From an uncultured Oscillospiraceae bacterium (lineage in GTDB: Bacteria > Bacillota > Clostridia > Oscillospirales > Oscillospiraceae): a DNA stretch of 64,000 bases. The notes beneath the pieces are model-generated. The model was not told the origin of the DNA and did no database searches. It saw only the letters and a program-made list of their open reading frames with translations. Each line of letters begins with the position of its first letter. The stretch's first letter is position 1. A program made the translations under genes and the position numbers. Below, one piece after another: positions 28,437 through 35,249 of the stretch. Location: the NCBI GenBank assembly GCA_934567355.1, contig CAKTJC010000014.1, forward strand, positions 1-64,000, given 5' to 3'.

Positions 28437-30668
28437 ATGAGTGCCTTTGACCGCTACGCGCCCTTTGTGCAGGACTATATCTACCGCAACGGCTGGCAGA
28501 GCCTGCGCGCCATTCAGGTCGCGGCGGCGGATGCGATTTTTAATACCGACGACAATTTGCTGCTCACCGCCTCCACCGCCTCCGGCAAAACGGAGGCGGC
28601 ATTCTTCCCGATCATCACCCTGTTTTCCGAGGATCCGCCGGCCTCCGTGGGGGCGATCTACATCGGTCCGCTAAAAGCCCTTATCAACGATCAGTTCGGG
28701 CGGCTGACCGAGCTGTGCGACCAGGCGGATATTCCCGTGTGGCACTGGCACGGGGATGTGGCGCAGAGCCACAAGGCGCGGATGATGAAGCACCCCTCCG
28801 GCATCCTGCAGATCACCCCGGAAAGCCTGGAGGCCATGCTGCTGCACAAGCACTCTGCCATCCCCAAGCTCTTCGGCGACCTGCGCTTCGTGGTCATTGA
28901 CGAGGTGCACTCCCTGCTGCGGGGCGACCGGGGCGGGCAGACGCTCTGCCTTATTGAGCGCTTGAGCCGTCTTGCAGGGGTGAATCCCCGGCGCATCGGC
29001 CTGTCCGCCACCATTGGCGACCCGGAAAAGTGCGGGGAATTTCTCTCCCTGGGTACCGGAAGGAAAACAATTATTCCCAGAATTCAGGCTGCCGGAAGCA
29101 AGTGGCGGCTGAGCATGGAGCACTTTTATGTAAGAGATGTGCAGGCTGCCGACCAGAAGGACATCCAGGCCATGGAGCCGCTGGACGAGGCGACTGACAA
29201 AGCGCCGGAAAACGCCGACCCGGGGCTGGGCTACATCTTTGAGCACACCCGGGGCAAAAAGTGCCTGGTGTTCGTCAACTCCCGGGAGGAGTGCGAGCAG
29301 GTCACCACCACCCTGCGGCAATACTGCGAGAAAAACAATGAGCGCGACCGCCTCCTCATCCACCACGGCAACCTCTCCGCCTCCTACCGGGAGACGGCGG
29401 AAATGCTGATGAAGGACGACGATCAGAACCTGACCACCGTCACCACCGCCACGCTGGAGCTGGGCATCGACATCGGGCGGCTGGAGCGTGCCTTTCAGAT
29501 CGATGCGCCGTGGACGGTTTCCTCCTTTTTGCAGCGGATGGGGCGCACCGGCCGGCGGGGCAGTCCGGCGGAAATGTGGTTCGTCATGCGCGAGGATGAG
29601 CCGGAAATGCGCGCCATGCTGCCGAGCACGGTGCCCTGGAAACTGCTGCAGGGCATTGCCCTGGTGCAGCTGTATCTGGAGGAAAAATGGGTGGAGCCAC
29701 CCCGGCTGGATCGGCTGCCCTACAGCCTGCTGTACCACCAGACCATGTCCACGCTGGCTTCCTGCGGGGAGCTCAGCCCCCGGGCACTGGCGGAGCGGGT
29801 GCTGCCGCTGCACTATTTCCACCGCGTCAGTCAGGAGGATTTCAAGGTGCTGCTGCGCCATCTGGTGCAGACCGACCATGTGCAGCGCACCGAACAGGGC
29901 GGCCTGATCGTCGGCATGGCAGGGGAGCGGGTGATCAATTCCTTCAAATTCTACGGTGTTTTCCAGGAAAACGAGGAATACACCGTGCGCAGTGAATCCC
30001 AGGAGCTGGGCACCGTGGTGCAGCCGCCCCCGGTGGGTGAAAAGCTGGCCATTGCCGGACATGTTTGGACGGTGCTGGACATCGACCACAAGCGCCACCT
30101 GGTGTACTGCGAGATGGTCAAGGGCAGCATCCCCGCCTATTTCGGCCAGTGCCCCGGCGACCTGCACACCAAGATCCTGAAGCGGATGCAGCAGGTGCTG
30201 CTGGAAGAGCGCAGCTACCCCTATCTGATGAAAAACGCCGTGGCGCGGCTGGAGCAGTCCCGTTTCACCGCCGCTCATTCCGGCGTGGGGCGGGAGACGC
30301 TTATCAACCTGGGCGGCAAAATGTGGTGTCTGCTGCCCTGGATCGGCACCTATGGCTTTTTGGCGCTGGAACGGTTTTTGAAGATCAAATGCGGCGACCG
30401 TCTGGGGCTGAAAAATTTTGACTCCGCCCGCCCTTACTATATGCAGTTTACCATGCAGGTGGGGCGCGAGGAATTTTTCCGGATCGTCCGGGAGGAAATC
30501 GAAAAGCCCATGCAGCCGCTGGATTTCGTCTATCCCAAAGAGCTGCCGCTGTTTGACAAATACGATGAATACCTCCCTGAGTCCCTGGTGAAAAAAGGCT
30601 TTGCCGAGGGCGTGCTGGACATCGCGGAGATGAAGGAAGCAGTGAGAAGCTGGGGAAGCTCTGATTAA
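28437..30668 (+). CDS. DEAD/DEAH-box superfamily II helicase, BrxHI/Lhr-like
   Basis: A 743-residue ATP-dependent helicase. Motif I is TASTASGKTEAAF near residue 47, motif II is DEVH at 155-158, motif III is LSATIGDP, and the second RecA-like domain has FVNSREEC, TATLELGIDIG and QRMGRTGRRG. A long C-terminal region of about 330 residues is of the Lhr/BrxHI kind. ATG 28437 is favoured over ATG 28431 because GGAG lies eight bases before it. The last four codons and the TAA stop (GSSD-stop) are supplied by the terminal inverted repeat of palindromic element copy C, so the natural C-terminus may have been altered by the insertion. Confidence 0.88.
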   Translation: MSAFDRYAPFVQDYIYRNGWQSLRAIQVAAADAIFNTDDNLLLTASTASGKTEAAFFPIITLFSEDPPASVGAIYIGPLKALINDQFGRLTELCDQADIPVWHWHGDVAQSHKARMMKHPSGILQITPESLEAMLLHKHSAIPKLFGDLRFVVIDEVHSLLRGDRGGQTLCLIERLSRLAGVNPRRIGLSATIGDPEKCGEFLSLGTGRKTIIPRIQAAGSKWRLSMEHFYVRDVQAADQKDIQAMEPLDEATDKAPENADPGLGYIFEHTRGKKCLVFVNSREECEQVTTTLRQYCEKNNERDRLLIHHGNLSASYRETAEMLMKDDDQNLTTVTTATLELGIDIGRLERAFQIDAPWTVSSFLQRMGRTGRRGSPAEMWFVMREDEPEMRAMLPSTVPWKLLQGIALVQLYLEEKWVEPPRLDRLPYSLLYHQTMSTLASCGELSPRALAERVLPLHYFHRVSQEDFKVLLRHLVQTDHVQRTEQGGLIVGMAGERVINSFKFYGVFQENEEYTVRSESQELGTVVQPPPVGEKLAIAGHVWTVLDIDHKRHLVYCEMVKGSIPAYFGQCPGDLHTKILKRMQQVLLEERSYPYLMKNAVARLEQSRFTAAHSGVGRETLINLGGKMWCLLPWIGTYGFLALERFLKIKCGDRLGLKNFDSARPYYMQFTMQVGREEFFRIVREEIEKPMQPLDFVYPKELPLFDKYDEYLPESLVKKGFAEGVLDIAEMKEAVRSWGSSD

Positions 30669-30814
30669 ATCGTCTTCGGCTGGGCGGCGAATCTTTTGCC
30701 CCACCCGCGCAGTTCTGAAAGCGGGAAATACATACAGTATTCCTCCGCTTTCAGAACTTTCGGCTGAGACAAAATCTTCTGCCGCCAGCTCTTGCCGATT
30801 TCATCAGAGCTTCC
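30654..30814 (+). repeat. 160-bp palindromic repeat, copy C, overlapping the helicase stop
   Basis: Starts GGAAGCTCTGATTAAATCG and ends CGATTTCATCAGAGCTTCC. The inner stem AGTTCTGAAAGCGG (30711-30724) pairs perfectly with CCGCTTTCAGAACT (30745-30758); its sequence differs from copies A and B, but the loop GAAATACATACAGTATTCCT is the same. The helicase TAA lies at 30666-30668 inside the left arm. Confidence 0.92.
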
Positions 30815-30820
30815 CTGGAA

Positions 30821-30859
30821 CAAAAACGTCCCCTGAAGGATGACCTTCCGGGGAACGTT
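30821..30859 (-). terminator. Terminator of the copper-handling genes
   Basis: On the minus strand AACGTTCCCCGGAAGG pairs with CCTTCAGGGGACGTT (three mismatches) over a TCAT loop and is followed by TTTTG, 18 bp beyond the DUF2318 gene stop. Confidence 0.65.
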
Positions 30860-30876
30860 CAAAAAATTTTGCGTTG

Positions 30877-31338
30877 TCAATTGTCCTTCCATCTGGTAAA
30901 CAGCGGCTTGGCGGCGGAGAGATAGTCATAGGAGATGCGGATGCTCTCTTCGCTGTCCTCCCGACTTTCGGCGAAGATGGGGTAGGGATTGCAGCCGCCG
31001 GAGAGAACGCCGACGTCGCTGCGGGCGAAGGAATTGCCGCAGTTCTGGCACACCACATGGTCGCCCTCCGCCACGAAGTATGCCTTGCGGGAGCCGTTGC
31101 ACACCTGGCAGGTGTTGAAGGCGGTGCGCAGCGTGCCGTCGTCATCCCTGGCGGCGAGAATTTCCATCTGCAGACCGTCCACGGTGACGGGATAGATGCG
31201 GATGGTTTCAGACAGTTCATTGACGGGAATTTCCAGGAAGTCTCCGCTGGCCAGCGCCGCGGGGGCTTTCTCTTTTTTGCTGCATCCGCTCAGCAGGGCA
31301 AGCAGCGCGAGGGTCAGAATAGCGATTTTGTACTTCAT
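30877..31338 (-). CDS. DUF2318-type lipoprotein with two CxxC pairs
   Basis: A 153-residue secreted lipoprotein. The signal MKYKIAILTLALLALLSGC has a good lipobox (LSGC, lipidated Cys19). The mature part holds FNTCQVCNG and HVVCQNCGN, then SGGCNPYP, the DUF2318 pattern thought to bind metal or an Fe-S centre. Its ATG overlaps the stop of the membrane fusion gene by four bases (ATGA) after GGAGG, so the two are co-made. Together they look like a copper or iron handling pair at the cell surface. The metal is not determined from sequence. Confidence 0.82.
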   Translation of the reverse strand: MKYKIAILTLALLALLSGCSKKEKAPAALASGDFLEIPVNELSETIRIYPVTVDGLQMEILAARDDDGTLRTAFNTCQVCNGSRKAYFVAEGDHVVCQNCGNSFARSDVGVLSGGCNPYPIFAESREDSEESIRISYDYLSAAKPLFTRWKDN

Positions 31339-32744
31339 ACGTCCTCCTTGGGTGTGACGGTGATGGTGCCGTGGATCATGCCCATCCAGCAGCTGTAGGT
31401 GTACGTCCCGGGGCTTGCGGGGGTGAACTCGATGGTATTGTCGCCGGGGGAAAAGCGGTGCTCCAGCTGCAGCTCCCGCTGGAAGAAGCGGTCGTTGCAG
31501 CCGTTGCTCTCCTCCTCGTCCGCGTGGATGATCCAGCGGACGGGGGTGCCTGCCTCCACCTGAATGCTGGGATAGGCGCCGGAAAGCAGGCGGCTTTCCA
31601 CGATCTGGTATCCGTCCTCCAGCCGCGCCTGGGCGGCGGATGTGCCGTCCGGCAGCAGGGGCAGGGCAGCCAGCACCGCCAGCAGTGCCAGCCCCACCGG
31701 CAGCGCGGCGGTTTTCTGCCGGAAGAGATTCCCAACGAGCAGTCCCATCCCCAGCAGGGCGGCGAAGGAGCCCAGCTGCGCAGGGGTGAAAAGCCCCGCC
31801 AGGCTGCCGCCCTGGCTGACCATGGCCAGCCCCAGCACCGCAATGACCACCGCCCCGGCGGTGAGTACCGCTTTGGTAAATCTGCGCCCCAGCAGTCCGA
31901 CCACCGAGCCGAAGGTCAGCATCAGCGGCATGGTGCCCAGGGCAAAGAGCAGCATGGATATTCCGCCGCGCAGGGGACTTCCGCTGGTCAGCGCCAGAAG
32001 CTGCATGCTCTGCAGCGGACCGCAGGGCATCAGCCCGTTGAGCAGCCCAATGCCGAAGGGCGTAACCGCCTTTTTGGGAAAGAACCTCGGCATGCGCCCC
32101 GCCCGCCGGGGAAGAAGCTGCAGCATGTTCAGCCCCATGATGACCATGGCACACCCGGCCAGCAGCTTCACCGCGCCCTGAAGCCCATAGGAGACGGTGA
32201 CGGAGGCTGCCTCCAGCGCCATCCCGACACCGCCCAGCACCGCGCCGATGGCTGTATAAGACAGGAGTCTGCCCAGATTATACAGCGCCGTGGGCTTCCA
32301 GCTTCCCTTTGCCCGCTGCACGCCGGAAAGACTCTGGGAAAGCCCGATCCCTCCGCACATAGCGACGCAGTGCACCGAGGTCAGCAGCCCCACCAGAAAC
32401 AGTGCGCCATTCCCTTCCGCCCCCGAGGCGGTCTGGGCGGGCGTCAGGCGATTGAGAATTCCCCACCTGTTTAGTAGGTAGAAAAGGCAAAAAACAGAAA
32501 CCAGCCCCGCCGCTGTATTCCAGGGCTTTTTCCCCAGGGGCTTCTCCGATGCCTCATAGCCGATGTCCCGCACCGCCCGGCAAAGCGCCTGCGCCGAAAT
32601 TGCCGCGCTGCAGGTCACCTGTGCCGTTCCGGCGGCGTAGGATACCCGCACGGATTTGACGCCCTGCTGCTGCGCCAGCGCTTTTTCGATCCGCGCCGCG
32701 CAGCTCTGGCACTGCATGCCGCCGATATAAAGCGTGATCTCCAT
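31335..32744 (-). CDS. HMA domain / TauE-SafE-like membrane protein / cupredoxin fusion
   Basis: A 469-residue three-part protein. Residues 1-65 are a heavy-metal-associated domain with GGMQCQSC (C12, C15). Residues about 75-340 form a polytopic membrane region of the sulfite-exporter/cytochrome-c-biogenesis type, with internal repeats VHCVAMCGG and GLMPCGPLQ each carrying a membrane Cys. Residues about 370-469 form an extracellular cupredoxin-like domain with HADEEESNGC and YTYSCWMGMIHG, which provide His, Cys and Met ligands. The layout suggests passage of copper or electrons across the membrane to the DUF2318 lipoprotein encoded next. AAAGGAG precedes ATG 32744. Confidence 0.82.
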   Translation of the reverse strand: MEITLYIGGMQCQSCAARIEKALAQQQGVKSVRVSYAAGTAQVTCSAAISAQALCRAVRDIGYEASEKPLGKKPWNTAAGLVSVFCLFYLLNRWGILNRLTPAQTASGAEGNGALFLVGLLTSVHCVAMCGGIGLSQSLSGVQRAKGSWKPTALYNLGRLLSYTAIGAVLGGVGMALEAASVTVSYGLQGAVKLLAGCAMVIMGLNMLQLLPRRAGRMPRFFPKKAVTPFGIGLLNGLMPCGPLQSMQLLALTSGSPLRGGISMLLFALGTMPLMLTFGSVVGLLGRRFTKAVLTAGAVVIAVLGLAMVSQGGSLAGLFTPAQLGSFAALLGMGLLVGNLFRQKTAALPVGLALLAVLAALPLLPDGTSAAQARLEDGYQIVESRLLSGAYPSIQVEAGTPVRWIIHADEEESNGCNDRFFQRELQLEHRFSPGDNTIEFTPASPGTYTYSCWMGMIHGTITVTPKEDV

Positions 32745-32830
32745 AGCATTCGCTCCTTTCCGAAAATCGTCTCGGATTATAGCAAAGACCGACGTGGGAG
32801 TCAAGAAACACTTTGTGAATATTTCAGACT

Positions 32831-33078
32831 GTCAAAAAAGGCCGCTGGCCTTTTTGACAAGAGGATTGCAGTCTGCTGCGCACACTCCTTGTCCGCCGAT
32901 GGCGGACAACTCGCACTGCTCCGCGCTAAGAGCCGCCTTCGGCGGTTGCGCTCTGCACAGCGCTGCGGCGCTAGACTTGCAGCCTGTAAGGTATTTTCCG
33001 CCAGGTACACGCCCCGGCGGAAAATGGTCTGACTTTTTTGCCGCCTGTGGGCGGCAAACTCTGCGAGGCTTTTTTGAC
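32831..33078. repeat. Hairpin-dense intergenic element with terminal inverted repeats
   Basis: The block is bounded by GTCAAAAAAGGCC (32831) and GGCTTTTTTGAC (33067-33078), which are inverted copies with one extra base. Inside are at least four strong hairpins: GTCAAAAAAGGCC/GGCCTTTTTGAC (32831-32858), TTGTCCGCC/GGCGGACAA (32889-32909), TTTTCCGCC/GGCGGAAAA (32994-33024) and TTTGCCGCC/GGCGGCAAA (33037-33058), plus CCGCC-TTC-GGCGG at 32933. No coding signal is present. It separates the copper genes from the citrate synthase promoter. Confidence 0.7.
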
Positions 33079-33133
33079 ACGCTGATTTCTTTCATGGCGA
33101 TGATCTTCTCGGGCAGGCACGTAAAAAGAGGAC

Positions 33134-33169
33134 TTGACATTTTTGAAAACACAAGTATAATTGTATACA
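33134..33169 (+). promoter_or_regulatory. Promoter and likely GntR operator of the citrate synthase operon
   Basis: TTGACA at 33134-33139 and TATAAT at 33156-33161 with a 16-bp spacer. The palindrome TGTATACA at 33162-33169 directly follows the -10 box, where a repressor would block initiation. The operon encodes its own GntR/FCD regulator, the obvious candidate to bind it. Confidence 0.7.
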
Positions 33170-33201
33170 TAAATACAGTGAAGCAGAAAGGGGCTTTTGA
33201 A

Positions 33202-34581
33202 ATGTTGGAAATTTCCAGCAAGACCAACCTTTTGGAGCAGAATTCCTACAAATATTCCCTTCAGGATGTGGCAGAGCCGAATTTACAGCGGGATATTTAT
33301 TCCTACGGCACGGTGCCCAAGGTCGCCTTCAACCATCGGCGGGTGCCGCTGAACATGCCGGAGGAGATCTGGATCACCGACACCTCCCTGCGGGACGGCC
33401 AACAGTCGGTGGAGCCCTACACCGTTGACCAGATCGTGAATATCTATAAGCTCCTGAGTAAGCTGGGCGGTCCCTACGGCATTATCCGGCAGACGGAATT
33501 CTTCATCTACAGCAAGAAGGATCGTCAGGCGCTGGAAAAGTGCATGGAGCTGGGGCTGAAATTCCCGGAGATCACCAGCTGGATCCGTGCCAGCAAAGAG
33601 GATTTCAAGCTGGTGCGCGACCTGGGCATCAAGGAAACCGGCATTCTGGTGTCCTGCTCGGACTATCACATCTTCAAAAAAATGAAAATGACCCGCGCGC
33701 AGGTGCTGGATTATTATCTGGGCACGGTGAAGGATGCCTTCGACGCCGGGGTCATCCCCCGCTGCCACCTGGAGGACATCACCCGGGCGGATTTCTACGG
33801 CTTTGTGGTGCCCTTTGTCAATGAGCTGCAGCGGCTGTCGCGGGAGGCGGGCATCCCCGTGAAGATCCGCGCCTGCGATACCATGGGCTACGGCGTGCCC
33901 TACACCGAGGCGGCGCTGCCCCGGAGCGTGGCGGGCATCGTCTACGGCCTGCAGCACTATTCCGATGTGCCCAGCGAGTGCCTGGAATGGCACGGGCACA
34001 ACGATTTCTACAAGGCCGTTGCCAATGCCTCCACCGCCTGGCTGTACGGCGCCTGCGCCGTCAACTGCAGCCTGCTGGGCATCGGCGAGCGGACGGGCAA
34101 TATCCCGCTGGAGGCAATGGTGTTTGAGTATGCCAGCCTGCGCGGCTCCCTGGACGGGATGGATCCCACGGTCATTACGGAAATCGGCGAATATTTTGAA
34201 AAGGACATCGGCTATAAGATTCCGCCGATGACCCCCTTCGTGGGCGCGAATTTCAATTCCACCCGCGCAGGCGTCCATGCCGACGGGCTGATGAAGGATG
34301 CGGAGATCTACACCATCTTCGATACCGAAAAACTCCTCAATCGTCCGGCCACCGTGGAAATCGGCAAGACCTCCGGCGCAGCGGGCATTGCCTACTGGAT
34401 CAATCAGCACTTCCGCCTGAAGGACGAGGCCGAAAAAATCCAGAAGCACGATCCGTTGGTGGAGCAGCTCAAGGCCTGGGTGGACAGGGAATACGAGGAC
34501 GGCCGGGTGACCATGATCTCCCACGGCGAGATACTGGAGAAGATCCGGGAGCTTGCCCCCGGGCGTTTTTCTGAGGAATAA
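33202..34581 (+). CDS. (Re)-citrate synthase-like enzyme of the isopropylmalate synthase family
   Basis: A 459-residue HMGL-like TIM-barrel enzyme that would condense acetyl-CoA with a 2-oxo acid. The metal and base motif is WITDTSLRDGQQSVEPYT, and the later metal-binding motif reads EWHGHNDFYKA where isopropylmalate synthases normally have HxHND followed by LG. There is no C-terminal allosteric leucine-binding domain. Aconitase and isocitrate dehydrogenase follow in the same operon, which is the reason to prefer the anaerobic (Re)-citrate synthase over isopropylmalate or homocitrate synthase. ATG 33202 lies about 12 bases after AAAGGGG. The product would feed glutamate synthesis. Confidence 0.75.
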   Translation: MLEISSKTNLLEQNSYKYSLQDVAEPNLQRDIYSYGTVPKVAFNHRRVPLNMPEEIWITDTSLRDGQQSVEPYTVDQIVNIYKLLSKLGGPYGIIRQTEFFIYSKKDRQALEKCMELGLKFPEITSWIRASKEDFKLVRDLGIKETGILVSCSDYHIFKKMKMTRAQVLDYYLGTVKDAFDAGVIPRCHLEDITRADFYGFVVPFVNELQRLSREAGIPVKIRACDTMGYGVPYTEAALPRSVAGIVYGLQHYSDVPSECLEWHGHNDFYKAVANASTAWLYGACAVNCSLLGIGERTGNIPLEAMVFEYASLRGSLDGMDPTVITEIGEYFEKDIGYKIPPMTPFVGANFNSTRAGVHADGLMKDAEIYTIFDTEKLLNRPATVEIGKTSGAAGIAYWINQHFRLKDEAEKIQKHDPLVEQLKAWVDREYEDGRVTMISHGEILEKIRELAPGRFSEE

Positions 34582-34595
34582 GGAGGGGAGGAAAT

Positions 34596-35249
34596 ATGGC
34601 AATGTTCAAATCCATTTCTTTGGCAGACCAGGTATTTGATAAGCTGGAAAGCGATATTGTCTCCGGCGTGTACCCCCGCGGCGAGATTCTCACCGAGCTG
34701 AAGCTGGTGGAGCAGCTGAATGTCAGCCGCACCCCCATCCGCGAGGCGCTGCGCCGCCTGGAGCAGGAGCGTCTGATCCAGGACACCGGCAAGGGCAGCC
34801 TGGTGCTGGGCATCACGCTGGACGATCTGATCGATATTATGGATATTCGCCTGCGCTGCGAGGGGCTTGCCGCCCGCTATGCGGCAATGAACCGCACCCA
34901 GGAGGAGGCGGATCGGCTGAACCACCTGATGGAATTGCAGGACTTCTATGCAGCGAAGGGCGACTACGACCACCTGCGGGAGATCGACGACGAATTCCAC
35001 GAATGCATCTATGAATTCTGCGGCCGCCATGTGCTGATGGATACGCTTCGCCCCCTGCACCGCAAGACCCAGCGCTACCGCCGAGGTTCCATTTCCAATA
35101 CCCAGCGGCGGCAGCACAGCACCGACGAGCACAAGGCCGTCTGCGCTGCCATCTGCGCCGGTGATGCCGACGGGGCGGACGCCGCCATGACCCTGCACAT
35201 CCAAAACGCGAAAAAAAGCATGATTGAGAGGTTCAGTCAAAATGGGTAA
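34596..35249 (+). CDS. GntR/FCD family transcriptional regulator
   Basis: A 217-residue FadR-subfamily repressor. The N-terminal winged helix (about residues 5-70, LKLVEQLNVSRTPIREALRR) is followed by the all-helical FCD ligand domain with HIQNAKKSM at its end. The start is preceded by AAGGAGGGGAGG. It lies between citrate synthase and aconitase, overlaps the aconitase start by eight bases, and probably senses an organic acid of the pathway while acting at the TGTATACA site near 33162. Confidence 0.88.
   Translation: MAMFKSISLADQVFDKLESDIVSGVYPRGEILTELKLVEQLNVSRTPIREALRRLEQERLIQDTGKGSLVLGITLDDLIDIMDIRLRCEGLAARYAAMNRTQEEADRLNHLMELQDFYAAKGDYDHLREIDDEFHECIYEFCGRHVLMDTLRPLHRKTQRYRRGSISNTQRRQHSTDEHKAVCAAICAGDADGADAAMTLHIQNAKKSMIERFSQNG

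Noticed and set aside
25645..30668. Calling the TerB/BrxD/helicase unit a BREX system
   Set aside because: The core BREX genes (PglZ alkaline-phosphatase-like protein, PglX methyltransferase, BrxC) are absent; only BrxD- and BrxHI-like relatives are here.
32831..33078. A CRISPR array in the hairpin-rich block
   Set aside because: The repeats are inverted and unequal in spacing and sequence; there is no regular direct repeat-spacer pattern and no cas gene in the window.
32734..33201. An upstream start for the citrate synthase gene, adding about 156 residues
   Set aside because: The extra frame runs through the hairpin block and the TTGACA/TATAAT promoter; the ATG at 33202 agrees with the family N-terminus.
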